Shown here: positions 1-10,964 of the stretch, one piece after another
Position numbering within the stretch: the stretch's first letter is position 1
Layout: each line of letters starts with the position of its first letter
Source of the DNA: Malaya genurostris
Taxonomy: Eukaryota; Arthropoda; Insecta; Diptera; Culicidae
DNA length: 64,000 bases
Direction: 5' to 3'
NCBI RefSeq assembly: GCF_030247185.1
Contig: NC_080571.1
Span: 166,961,047-167,025,046 of the forward strand
Notes under the pieces: model-generated
Database searches by the model: none
What the model was told of the DNA's origin: nothing
Seen by the model: the letters and a program-made list of their open reading frames with translations, nothing else
Translations under genes and position numbers: made by a program

Positions 1-117
1 AATCTCATTTAATCCCAACTAGTCTAGATAAGTTTGGGTAATTTAAAACTAATCCAACCTAGTTTTGCCTAATCTTGTTCGAAGTGTATCTGTCATTCGA
101 GCTCCCACGCAGAGATC

Positions 118-365
118 AGAGATGCCAGGTCTGCAGATTTGTCTGTAAATCTGCAGATTTGGGGTATAGTGCTGCAGACATTTTTTGTTGTGCAGACTTT
201 TGCAGACTTTTACAGACTTTTGAAATTCTCGCAGACTTTCGTCTTTTTTTTTTGCTCGCCAAGTCAGTTTTGCGTGTCATACTTTATAGAGAAATTGCTG
301 CCAGCAAGACATACTTGCTGACTGCAGATTTTTTTCAGATTTACAGACCCTGTCTGCAGATATTT
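118..365. repeat. Degenerate GCAGA(C/T)TT-rich low-complexity tract
   Basis: The words GCAGATTT, GCAGACTTTT and CTGCAGAT recur many times, for example a run of GCAGACTTTT / ACAGACTTTT units near 195-235. Two overlapping ORFs here only reflect the repeat composition. It looks like a decayed short-period tandem repeat or transposon end. Nothing coding is recognised in 1-600. Confidence 0.5.
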
Positions 366-638
366 GAAATTTTTACCTGGCATCTCTGGTAGTAAATGAT
401 GGCGATCTAATCACTGTATAGATTTGATGCATCCCGATCGTGTTGACTTTCTTGCAAACTGGAGCAGTTGTAATCAACAATTCATATTAATTATGAGTTC
501 CAACGCATTTAAACAAATAACTCCATATAAATGAAAAAAAAACTTGTTTAATTATGTTTCATGAATATTTTCATAAAAGTTTAAGTAGACACTGCTCTTT
601 TGGTGTACACTGTATATAATTTTGGGATCCAAAACAAA

Positions 639-887
639 ATGTGGAACATGATGTGTGACGTTATGCCTACGATCTCGGAGGATAACATATCACAGAGATC
701 CTCCCAACTCAGCGGAGAAGATGCTAACTTTGAACAACTCATGGTATCCATGCTAGATGAAAGGGATAAATTGATGGATAGCTTGAGAGAAGCTCAGGAA
801 AGACTCACTGAAACGGAAAACAAACTGCAAGATGTCGAAAAGGAACGCAATACTCTCCTTAGGCAGATCGCTGCCAATTTACCTCAG
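639..887 (+). CDS. Liprin-alpha: Liprin-alpha, first coding exon (partial gene)
   Basis: The 83-codon peptide opens MWNMMCDVMPTISED and continues FEQLMVSMLDERDKLMDSLREA (shown in part), matching the conserved N-terminus of liprin-alpha (PPFIA), a presynaptic scaffold that binds LAR-type receptor phosphatases, RIM/ELKS and kinesin-3. Residues from about 28 onward are heptad-like and highly charged, as expected for the start of the long N-terminal coiled coil. I chose the ATG at 639 (AACAAAATG context); an open stretch upstream to 600 has no ATG. The frame runs to Gln-83 (CAG at 885-887), directly followed by GTTTGA, a phase-0 donor. In the human protein Leu-Pro-Gln is followed by Glu-Phe-Ala, so the exon break is plausible. 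Later exons were not seen and probably lie beyond 64 kb. Confidence 0.9.
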
Positions 888-3231
888 GTTTGATATGTTT
901 GAATATGTACGCTATACCTAAAGATTCTTTCTGGCTTTTCCCAGTCAATTTCATAGTAGTTGTGGCAATATTTCAAATGACCAGCGTACAAAAGATATTG
1001 TGATCAGTCGGCTGCTTGAAAATGTATATTGAGTAAAGTTTAAGAATCTCCGATTTTTGTCGGAAATCAAACTATTTAAGACCAACGAATTTATTCAATC
1101 CGGTTTTTCTCGTAGAATAAATATAAATTAATGTTACGAAAAACAGCTTGATTTATTTGGTTTAGGTAGAGCATAATTGATGCTGTGCTGTACTAAAAGT
1201 AAACTGTACTGTTTGTTTTTTCTTGCTAGGCAAAAATCTACACTTTCGGTGAAACTTTTGCTGAGTGACACGTCGTTATCCTTTAGTGCGATCACAGATA
1301 GCAAATATACAGCCCAACTAGCACATTAAGTTGCCGTTCTGTATTTTTATACTGACCGTGAAATAAGTTAATCTATATTACTTTTCTGGTAACTATGTTC
1401 GACAATCAGCAGGGTTTGGAATATCAATTGAATGAAAAGGTGAATGAACACATAGTTTCCATTGCATTGTGAACGAACAATTCCATCGCTCACAAAGAGG
1501 ATTCCTTGCCAGCCAAAAAGATCCACACAAACAAAACGCTAGTGGAAGCAATTACCTAAATACAACATATACACAGATGGTACAGTGTGCTAGTATTAGA
1601 GTCTTCATGAGCACAGAAGTCGTGAATATAATTTTCTCTCGTGGTCTTCTCACAAAATAATTCATAGCAAGCAAACTATCCTCACGGGGCTAGAAAGTGA
1701 TGAAGATTATATATTCAGTTTTCGCCAACAGACTAATGACTAGCTCTCCGAACGCGAACAGCTGTTAAGGGTTGAGGACATTACCATAAAGTGGTAGGTT
1801 TTTTGCTGTTTTCCAGTTTCAAATTAAATTTTCTTGGAAACGGTGCAGAATATAGAAAAACCCACCTGACAATGTCTTCGAAATTTAGTTGAGAATATTC
1901 TGTGAAATTTTCAGAATGATTCATTGAGTATTTTTTTCTGACTGAAGAACTGCTGAAAATTGGAACGCTCGAAAATGCATACCTCTACTTGTTCATCGAA
2001 TATCTCGGCTTTGAAAGCTTGTATTATGAATCTACCGTGACAAAGTCTAGATTATTTAGTTTAGATGCGATTAATACATAAAAACATATATGTTATCGCT
2101 ATGAAAATAAATATTTTTTTGTAAAACAAAGTCAGTTTCAATGCATCCGCCATTTTTTTCGCTTTGGTTTCCTGATAGAATTCTGAAAAAGGAGAGAAAT
2201 AAAATTGGCTCGACAAGGCTGCCAAACACACAGACATTCAATCTTTGTGAAAGTTGAAAATTTTCCATTGTTCATTGGAATCGATGTAATGTCCAACCCA
2301 TACGATAGATTAATGTGATAAAACTCCTCATCAAAATAATAAAATGTATGCTGGCAGCCCGGTACAGTTTGTTCATATACGAGAGAGTACAAGAGAAATA
2401 CGATGCGCAAAGGGAATTGAGCGAGCCACGTGGTCGATTTAAAACTCAACACGTGACCCTCTGTCCTCAGACCTTAATGGTAACTTCATAGCAGAAAACT
2501 GTTGCATATAACTTTTTTAATTTGTGTCAATTTAAGAAAGTAAGAATTATTAGAAGAAGTAAGAATTATTAGTTATACTTGAATATTATAAAAAGAAGTA
2601 GCAATCTGATAAATTCAACAAATACTGCAAACAAATAAATGCTTTGTTTGCTGACTGCTAGAGAGAATCTTGGTCCTGCAGAATGTTACTTCTGTAAATT
2701 AAATTCCTGCTAAATAGCGTTTGATTGGATTTAATCAAAATAGTGCATGATAGTTAATCAACCAGTAGGATAAAAAATAAGTCTTTTAGTCCGTATTCCG
2801 CATTAAAAATTTTTCATTGAATTTTCATTGTGTATTGCTATGAGCTGTGAGAGCTGTGAAAAATACAAGTCCCCATAACAGCAAAACCTTTATTCTAATA
2901 AACGCTCTAGCAGTGGCAGTGTACACAAAATTAATTCTGTATAATCAAATGTGAAGCGCGTTTGGACCTCAAAGAAATGTTCAACAGTTAAGAGCCACTC
3001 ATCGTCAAGATAGTTTGCTTGCTATGAATTATGGGGCTAGACATTCTCTCTTACCGAGAGATGGAGAAACATTAGTAGTGGTGAATAATGTTCTCTCTCT
3101 TTCATTCTCGTACATGGACAGCCATTCCAATAAAACAACAAGGCTCGCGCATCCTCAAAAGTGGCATGGTTCATAAAGCAGGTATATTCATGAATATCAT
3201 ACGCCGTGAAGCATGTATACTCTTCTTCACT
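888..3231. other. AT-rich non-coding stretch, probable liprin-alpha intron
   Basis: No supported gene. Minus-strand ORFs of 104 and 65 codons between 2071 and 2452 overlap in different frames and match no family I know. A short tandem duplication (AAGTAAGAATTATTAG twice) lies near 2537-2570. The stretch ends at the BEL-1 target site. Confidence 0.6.
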
Positions 3232-3236
3232 GCTTC

Positions 3237-3868
3237 TATCGCCCACCGGTTGGGTGATCTTACGACGTTCGACCAAGGTTCTAGTTAGAGATGTCCTGCA
3301 GTACAAGCCACCTCTAAGTCTAGATTGAATTCTATAGTTTGTAGCACCTGCGTAACAAATACTACACGCTATAGACTTTGGAATGGGGCTCTTCGTCCAA
3401 GGGATGCAAGGTGGAAACCAACGAAGAGCTCCGGTGTTTCGGAAACGAATGTTTGCTGAATGAGGTTTGGATTTTGACTGTGTCTTTATTGATAATTTTT
3501 GGGTTTTTATATCTATATTTCTTAAAGCCAATTATTTACAAATATATATAAGTACATTGAATATTTGAATGATTCCTTATGTTCCTACGTTGCGCCGCTT
3601 ATGTTATTGAATATATATCAATACATCGCGGTGCGACAATGGCATCGGCATCGAGAATGTTGACTTAGCATAATTTGTCTGTTCTACGATGTGACCGACC
3701 GGACTCAACGCCGAGTGCAGTTGATGTAATTTGATTCTTCCTCGCGGTGTGCAGTAAGTACTAGTTGTATGAATTATTGCGGTCAAAGTTTCTTTAATCA
3801 TGAGTGAACGAGTGTTACGGCAATAACAGCTGATTTTTGTTTTGGATTTAAGGTTTGCGTCGGCGACA
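3237..3868 (-). repeat. BEL-1 3' LTR
   Basis: Direct repeat of 24248-24878 with about a dozen by-eye differences, including a small cluster around 3520-3530. Outer flank GCTTC. A minus-strand 164-codon ORF (3037-3531) crossing its left boundary is fortuitous because it spans the insertion junction. Confidence 0.95.
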
Positions 3869-4085
3869 TACCGGGCCCCGTAAGTCTATCCAGTAGATCT
3901 TACAAGAACAAGCTGCCGACGCTTCATAGTTCATTGCTAGTCAATGTTCTCTTTGCGTACGAGTACCTTATAACTTAATTTTGCATTATTTGTTTACGCT
4001 TGTTTTATGTTAAGTCTTCTATAGTGTGTTTCTGATTATCTACTTTGATTTTGCAACAACAGAATCTAAATTTTGTTATACAAGC

Positions 4086-6035
4086 TTAAACTGTTTCATC
4101 GCTTATGGCTGTTATCTTTCTTGGTGGTCTTCTACGCGGAAAAGGGGTGGGTTTATTCGTCATTTTGAACGTTGGTCGTTTTGTAATTGGTCGTCGTCTG
4201 CTGCTTTTCTTATAGTAGATCGTACTGATAACTATAGCTGCGATGAGCACTGTTGATATAATTGCCAGGATAGCCGTGAGGTTGTATATTGAGCTATATG
4301 GTCGTTCTTAGATGTTTTCTGCTGTTGATTGGGTGATTCGTGTGTAGTCAAAGGTTCTTCTGAAGTTTCCATTGGTTCAAGCAGGTTGATTGTTGAAGAC
4401 GGGATTTCCTTTTGACTTTTGAAAAATATTTTTCTCTCTAATGATGTTCCACCAATACTAGCGTGTGTCATGCTGTATTTAGTTCAAAGCTCGCAGTCAG
4501 GATCTAGTACAACAATCGCCATTGAGTGTGTGACGCCTTTTAATTCGGTTCCGCAGCGTATGGTGATAGCGCTCGGGTCTTCGGCTATATATAGTATTGT
4601 ATTTGATCTAGATCAGGGGTTCCCAAAGTGGTCGATATAGATCCCTTGGGGTCGATATCCTTTTTGCGGGGGTCGACGTAAACGAAAACTGACTATGGGG
4701 GTCGACGAGGTCTAGAAATTGACCCCCTATTGTTTGATATAAGTTGTTATTTGAAATATTGACACTAAAAAGTACCATCATGTTTTTACCATTCGCAGAA
4801 ATTGGTAAGTATTTTACATCAATATTAAAAAAGCAAGAAAATGAATTTTCAATGTAATTTGTTGATGGGGGTCTGAGGTCTGAATTAATTTCAGTAAAGG
4901 GGTCCATGACCCAAAATAGTTTGGGAACCCCTGATCTAGATAGTGAAACTACCTCTGTGTAATAGGTCGGTAGATTAGTTGTAGGGCATTTCCCAATGGG
5001 ATGTTGGTGAAATATAGCGGCAGGAATACACGTCATTGCCGTTTGAATAGTTGTGCGATCGTGCAAAAAATGTGATTTGTTCAATTGCTTTATATTTGCT
5101 GATGGATAGAAGTACTTATAGTGTTGATGAATCGCTATTTTTGGCGGATCGATGAAAATTCTTGTCCTATTTTTGAGGTCTGGTATACTTATTACCTTGA
5201 ATATTTCATATGATTCCTTCGAAATAATCATGGATTTTATTGTTATTTGATATGTACTGTTTTTCAGGTTGATTTCGTATTGGGTTGCAAATTTATCCAA
5301 TGGAACAAAACTATCATTAGGAAGATGTTTATTTATTTGTTGGATAAATTCATATTTTTTTTTCTAAAGTGATAGGATGATTTTTCAGTTTTCTATGTCG
5401 GAAGATGATGCTTTCTATCAGTTGTTTAGCTAACATCATGGTGTCCAATAAATGATCGGATAAAATTCTGGCATAGGCTATCGTAAATCTTTGATTAAAT
5501 TTTTCTATACCGTTGAAGGCATGACGAATCCTTTTTTCAAAGAGGTTCGTTTGTTGATTTTTTTTTCACTTAGTTGATTTAAGCTATATGTGACGTCATG
5601 AATCTTTTGTTCTTCGTTCATGTGCATTGCCGTAATTTGGTCTTCTAGCTCATTACCTCCGAATAACAAATCCTTGAGAAATCCGAAGATTCCTTTTCCT
5701 CTTTTTGTTCTGGCTGGCTCTAAAATCTCCTGTTTAGCTGCAATACATTGTTGTTCTATGGAGGCGGTCAAATCGATGAGTGTCGGGTGGTTCATCTTCT
5801 TCTTTACTGCTTCAACAGCGGTTTTAATGTTCATACAAATACTATTAATAAAATTTGCGTCTTCGGTCGGTGATACATTAGTGGCAATTTCAGTAGTCCA
5901 GACACCTGACTTCAGAAGACAAGATCCTTCGTGATCGAAAATGAATCCTGTATCTGATATAGGCTTTAGTTTCAATCCGGAAGATTGATTTAACGATATT
6001 AGTGCTGCTGTCGTCACGAGCATTTTGGCCCACAT
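4086..6035 (-). pseudogene. env: BEL-1 env-like gene (fusion-type glycoprotein), disrupted
   Basis: The reading frame continues from integrase without a stop. A hydrophobic signal-like segment (MLVTTAALISL) starts near 6029. About 110 residues further on is a furin-type site RTKR (end near 5700) followed by a Gly/Phe/Leu-rich stretch GKGIFGFLKDLLFGG. This layout resembles the F-type envelope proteins of insect errantiviruses and baculoviruses: receptor or fusion subunits split by furin, with a fusion peptide behind the site. A second ORF (4943-5300) holds the ectodomain, and at the C-end is a membrane helix (about 4190-4260, LTAILAIISTVLIAAIVIST) with a Lys/Arg-rich tail ending at the stop at 4086-4088. 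The gene is broken by a frameshift between 5505 and about 5300 and by a 321-bp MITE at 4614-4934. F-type membership is inferred from layout, not alignment. Confidence 0.7.
4614..4934. mobile_element. hAT-type MITE inside BEL-1 env
   Basis: A 321-bp insert starts CAGGGGTTCCCAAA and ends TTTGGGAACCCCTG, i.e. 14-bp perfect terminal inverted repeats. It is flanked by a perfect 8-bp duplication ATCTAGAT (4606-4613 and 4935-4942). Eight-base duplications and CAG-type ends define hAT elements; the central TA fits the Buster group. It has no transposase. It interrupts the env reading frame and so is younger than BEL-1. Confidence 0.93.
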
Positions 6036-7365
6036 ATTTGGTTTAGCTTTTATTACTCGCTTTCTCGGTCTTGATGGATGAGCAGTTTTATGTTTTTCTG
6101 CTAGCTGCTTTACAAGATCTATGTCGATCTTTTGACGCTTGCCCCAGTCTGTCATGTTTGCTCTTGAAGCTGAGCTCTGTTCGCATTCTTTACGCTTCGT
6201 CGAGAGTTCCTTTATGCACCCAACGAAATTGGTCGTTTCTCCCTTAACGTCTAATTTTGCCAATTTCACTGTAGGTCGTATAAGTTTTGTGTTCTCTGTT
6301 TGTACTATAGCAGACCTTGTCTGTCCGTCTTTTGATCTTCGTACTTCCGTTATAATCCCTTTATGGAATTTTCCCTTCTTGCCCTCTTCTGGGAAAACTA
6401 CGACATCGCCGGGTTGTAAAGGGTCAGCGGTTTGTCTCCATTTTTCTCATTTATTTAATTTGGGAAGGTATTCAGTACTCCATCTATCCCAGAATTTACT
6501 AGTAGCAAGTTGAGCTTTCTTCCAGTTTTCTCTTGATGCTTCGGTTTTGGTTGTATCGTTAAGAGATGGATATGTTCCTCCTGAGCATCCAATCAAAAAA
6601 TGATTTGGAGTTAAGGGTTCATCATCGTTGGCATCCATGGGTATGTGTGTGAGCGGTCGACTGTTGCTGTTGCTGTTGTTGCTCTATTTCAATTAAAGCA
6701 TTTCTTAGCACACTTTCTTTTGGTTTTGATACCGGCCATAATTTTTCATTAAGAAGTTTCTTGACTTCTTGTATCATGCGTTCCCAAGCTCCTCCAAAAT
6801 GTGGAGCAGAGGGTGGTATAAAATTTCATATTATTCCTTCAATGGCTGTTCGGTACTCTAATTCCTTCATAAGTTTACTAGCTCCAACCATATTAGTTCC
6901 ATTATCGCTATACATTTCCGATACCTTGCCGCGTCTGCTTTGGAGATTTTTGATGCAGATTATAAGTGAATCTGTACTTAAGTCATCTGCTAACTCCAGG
7001 TGTACCGCTCGGGTTGCCATGCAGGTGAAGAGTGCGCCCCAGCGCGTCTCGCATCTTCTTCCAATCACGACCTCCATAGGTCCAACAAAGTCTACTCCTG
7101 TGTGTGTAAATGGTTTAAGTCCGGGAGTCGTTCGACAGCTTGGCAGATTGCCCATTTTAGGTGGGTGGGGGCTTGCCTTTTTATTTTTACAAAACTGACA
7201 TTTAGCTGCAACTCTTTTCACAGCGGTCCTAATGTTGAGAATCCAGAAATGTTTGCGTATTTGAGCTATGACAGTTTCCGTTTCTCGATGTAGGTATTGT
7301 TCGTGGAAATGCTTTATAATGAGGTTTGTTACATGACCTTTGTTTGGTAGTAGTATAGGGTTCAT
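6036..7365 (-). pseudogene. pol: BEL-1 integrase (pol 3' part), broken
   Basis: The minus-strand frame from 7365 shows the integrase zinc-binding H-H-C-C module (HFHEQYLH ... CQFC), then catalytic residues in FTHTGVDFVGP, MYSDNGTN and FGGAWERMIQE, giving a D-D-E set. The frame shifts near 6830 and again at a CAA/CAG microsatellite (6661-6684). It continues as PLTPNHFLIGC ... FWDRWSTEYLP, the conserved BEL C-terminal region, to a stop at about 6447. After that it stays open into the env ORF. Integrase would insert the cDNA and make the 5-bp target duplication. Confidence 0.9.
6661..6684. repeat. CTG/TTG trinucleotide microsatellite in BEL-1 integrase
   Basis: Plus strand reads CTGTTGCTGTTGCTGTTGTTGCT. 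On the coding strand it gives a run of seven Gln codons exactly where the protein family has the short link before SRPLTHIPMD, and it shifts the frame. Confidence 0.85.
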
Positions 7366-8395
7366 GTTTTCTACTCGTCCGGAGATTCTAATGAGTTTGT
7401 CTCAATAGTAGGATTTCTGCTAATTTAAAGTTAGCAGGCGTTATGTGCCTGTTGAAATCGGTTTTCGTTACTTTTGCTCTCAGTTTCTCGACGTACTTTA
7501 TCCAGTAACTAACTGCTTTCTTCAGTCGTCTCCAGTCCGAGCACCACTCTGTTTGTATAGTTATTGGGGGTTGTACCTCTTGTATGTTACAGATCCTTCT
7601 TTCTTCATCGGTTTCTGCAGTTTGATTTTCGTCTTTTGGCCAGACATCCTTCTCTTTCTTCAGAAAGGCCGGCTCCGTGTACCATATAGACTCTCTTGCG
7701 ATATAGTTATCTCGTGTTGCTTCATCTGCTGGATTTTGTCCCGACAGTACCCATCTCCACTAAGAAATAGTTGTTTCATCAAGTATTTCGCTTACACGAT
7801 TAGCTACGAAGATTTTATATTTCCGATGGTCGCTACGTATCCAGGAAAGTACGGTTTTGCTATCTGACCACATTGTTACGTTTGAGATTTTTATTCGTAA
7901 TTCTCGTTTTACCGTGGTGACTAATCGTGTTCCCAGTACTGCAGCTTGAAGCTCGAGTTTGGGAATTGTCATTACCTTATTTGGCGCAACCCTTGTTTTT
8001 GCTGCTATCAAGCTAACTTGGTGTCCATGCGTAGTTTCTGCGTACAAATATACTGTTGCCGAAAAAGCCTTTTCTGAAGCATCGACACAAGCATGTAGCT
8101 CGTATAGCTTTGCGTTCAGTTTGTTTGTAAAGTAACACCTTGGGATATTTAACGTGGTTATGGTAGACAGTTTTTCTATCCAAACTCTCCAAGTCTCCAT
8201 CAGTTTGGTTGATATTTTATCATCCCAATCAGAGCCTTCTTTCCAAATTTGTTGCATAATTATCTTTCCTCCGATCGTAATATGTGCGATAAGGCCTAGA
8301 GGGTCGAAGATTTTAGCTATTCTTGAGAGGACTTCTCTTTTCGTTGGAATAACTTCAGGGTCGGATTGTTCCAATCGTACCCAATTATATCCCAA
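7366..8395 (-). pseudogene. pol: BEL-1 RNase H and connection region
   Basis: The 211-codon ORF 7760-8395 contains the BEL signature TKREVLSRIAKIFDPLGLI, followed by the RNase H segment with ACVDASEKAFSA and later MWSDSKTVLSWI, which carry the acidic residues expected of a family RNase H. From 7759 to 7366 the homology becomes broken by stops and no clean ORF remains. In the intact family this domain degrades the RNA strand of the RNA/cDNA hybrid. Confidence 0.88.
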
Positions 8396-9083
8396 GTTGT
8401 ATCCCAGTATACACCTAGGACTTTTTCAGATGCTACGTTCTTTTCGGTGAATTCCTTTGTTGTTGTTTTGTTTGCAATGTTTTTTGCTGGTAGAAAATTA
8501 AGTACTGTTGTGTTGTTTGATATGATGTTTCTCATCATGAAATGTGCGACTTCGTGAATTTTAATCACTCCGAATGTGACTGCAGTAGCTTCTATTGTCG
8601 AAAAGCTATCCAAGTAGTCATCAACGTAATGCTGCGTTATTATAGCGTTTGCTGCCTTTGGTTCACATTCCTTGAAATTTTCTGCATTTTTTTTTTTACT
8701 GCCGGTGAGCAAGTTGCACCAAATGTCATTACTTGCATTACGTAATGTGCCATAGGTTTTCGGTTATCTCCATCTCGCCATAGAAATCGTTGAGCGTCTT
8801 GGTCTTCTTTCCGTATCTTAACTTGTGAAAACATTTCTTGTATATCTCCAGCTACTGCATATTTCCCATCTCGGAATCTTAGTAGGATTCCGAACAGTGA
8901 TGTCAAGTTGTCTGGACCAGACAGCAATTCCGTGTTTAGTGATACTCCCTGTACCTTTGCAGCGGCATCAAAGACGAGACGTGGTTTGAGTGGAGTTTTA
9001 TTTGGATTCACGACCGCGAAGTGGGGTAAATAATACGTCTTCTCGCTACTTCGAGTAATTTCCTCTGGTGTAAGCATTCGAGC
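8317..9083 (-). pseudogene. pol: BEL-1 reverse transcriptase (C-terminal portion)
   Basis: Two overlapping minus-strand ORFs in different frames (8640-9077 and 8317-8712) encode the RT core: YYLPHFAVVNP and PRLVFDAAAK (fingers/palm start), GDIQEMFSQVKI and the catalytic box QHYVDDYLDS. They are offset by a frameshift around 8690-8700 at a run of A's on the coding strand. The first codons of the domain lie on the far side of the Gypsy-B insertion, whose GTAG target duplication sits at 9084-9087. Confidence 0.9.
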
Positions 9084-9087
9084 GTAG

Positions 9088-10313
9088 TGTTACTCCTGGC
9101 TTGCTCAAACAAATCAAAATGAAGTCGGTGTGTCATTTCATGCGTTTATATTCAATCACAAGCCATCATCATAACCTCACTCAACTGTACTTTCCTCCTC
9201 CTTTCCCTACATTCCTACCTTCTCGCTCAAAACTGGCCTGCTCTTCGCACTCTTTCTCTATTTTTCCATCCTCTACAAATCATAACCTCACAATACCTTC
9301 CTTCCTCCACCGTCTCTAAATTCTTCACTTTCCTCAGCGTTATCTCATAATATTTACAATAGTGATTTTCTACTCACGGTACCGGAGACTTGTGAACTTA
9401 GCCTATGAATCATCTCAATTACGTCGCCATTTTGCCAACGGCGAACACACAATGGCTGCTCTCTTCCGGCGATCTATCAGCTGCAGCTCAAAGACGTCGC
9501 TCGTTCCGTCAGCATTCACTCGCCGGTATCCAACGCCGCGAGTTTCGCACTGAGTCCGGCCACGGTACTTTTCTCGATCCGTATGCGCTTTGTCCACCGT
9601 CACAGTGCTCGAATCAAACGAGAGGGTCAGTCCACCAAACTGGAAGTACGAGAATCGTTGTCTGTCCGCGCGCCGCTTGGGTCGATGATAGCACGCCTGC
9701 CGACGCAATGAATTGAGCCGTCGCCGAAGAAATACGAGGCGAACCAAAAACAACAAAACCCTGAAATAATGGCTACATTGAATCTTTGCGTGACCACCCT
9801 CTTTGGTGAGTTATTACCCTTTCGGGGTGTCCGTTAATATGCTTGGTGCCCGCCGATTCGCGAACAAGTTTCCTATCACACCGCTTTTGGGGTTTTGCTT
9901 TTTCCTGGCGCTAGATTTGCTTTAACAGCTTCGCAGTCGTTCTGCTACCCAGTTCGTTAGCTGGTTTTCCTCTTGCTAGTCGTTGTGGACGGATCTTCGA
10001 GCTGTAATCGACGATTGCAATAGTTTTGGATGGTTTGAGTGAACCAGCACATACCTGTTTACGGCCACGTTTTCAGACGATGTAGAATGGCCGATAGCGG
10101 CGAATTGTTTCGTATCACTGCGGAGTGAATTTGACGTCCGCCTCCGATGACTGATTGAGCCGACTGTGTATGTTCTTTGCTTTTCCCTTTCTGTGCTGTT
10201 TGACGTTTGTGCGGAAGCTAGTGTTCGCATGTTTCACATGGTGCGTTTGCCGTTTATATGTTTTATAGTGCTAACTATTGAATATGCTAAATGAACTGAG
10301 CACAAACGCAACA
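9088..10313 (-). repeat. Gypsy-B 3' LTR (158-bp deletion)
   Basis: Starts TGTTACTCC on the plus strand and ends CGCAACA. Compared with 20261-21644 it lacks 158 bp after GGTGCGTTTGCCG. Several ORFs inside (e.g. 9415-9756 minus, 113 codons) recur in the other LTR only because LTRs are copied from one another. Confidence 0.93.
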
Positions 10314-10331
10314 CAACCTTACCACAGATAC

Positions 10332-10374
10332 AGAGTTTTTTGTGAGCGTCGATAGGCAGCTCACAAAAAACTCT
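10332..10374. other. Perfect 16-bp hairpin next to Gypsy-B 3' LTR
   Basis: AGAGTTTTTTGTGAGC (10332-10347) and its exact reverse complement (10359-10374) are separated by an 11-nt loop. It lies 18 bp inside the LTR edge, in the element's 3' untranslated region. It could be an RNA structure (terminator, packaging or polypurine-tract-adjacent element); no function is shown. Confidence 0.8.
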
Positions 10375-10964
10375 TAGACTCATTTCTTCAAGAAATTTCA
10401 TAGAGATAGAACAGATCCAAATGTTACCGACTTGGGTAGACCCCAAAATAGTGATAACTATATCATAGCTAATATACGCAAGCCTTGTAGCTCGCCAGAT
10501 CTAAGAGCTCAACTTTAAGCTAACTAACTAACAAACAAACATAACGGCAGCAAGTTCTGCCAAAGGTGATCTGAACGCCCACTAATTAGCAGAGGTCTCT
10601 ATGCTAGTTCTTGTCCCATCTTCTGTGCTTCGTCGCTCCTGTGGTTCGACACTCATTAGATCTATACTAGTTCTAGAATGCAAATAGAACTAGAAATCTT
10701 ACATGTAACAAAATTTACTACTAAATGTTGGCTAATCTTTGAACGATTAGTGGGCTAATCTTAAATGCGCGTTGAGTAAAGGAAGCATTTCCGCGACCCA
10801 AATCACTATGAGCCCTAATAAGAGGATTTACCGCGCCTCCCGATCGCGTTGATTTTGTGAGATTTCATAGTGATCCCCATGCAAAAGAATACCATCTCGT
10901 TCAAGACCCAAGCCTGAGATAAAGACCTATCGTAATGATTGTTGATAGATCAAATAATGTGTGG
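10375..10964. other. Gypsy-B internal 3' region, non-coding
   Basis: No ORF or protein homology recognised. The segment ends at the GTGG target duplication (10961-10964) of Gypsy-A. Confidence 0.6.

Noticed and set aside
75..392. 105-codon ORF near the left edge
   Set aside because: It spans the GCAGACTTT repeat tract and its composition follows the repeat; no family resemblance.
2071..2452. Overlapping minus-strand ORFs (104 and 65 codons)
   Set aside because: Different frames, no motif, AT-rich intronic context.
3037..3531. 164-codon minus-strand ORF
   Set aside because: Crosses the BEL-1 LTR boundary and its target site, so it is a chance fusion.
9415..9756. 113-codon ORF repeated identically at 20588-20929
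   Set aside because: Both lie in the Gypsy-B LTR pair; identity reflects LTR duplication, not selection.
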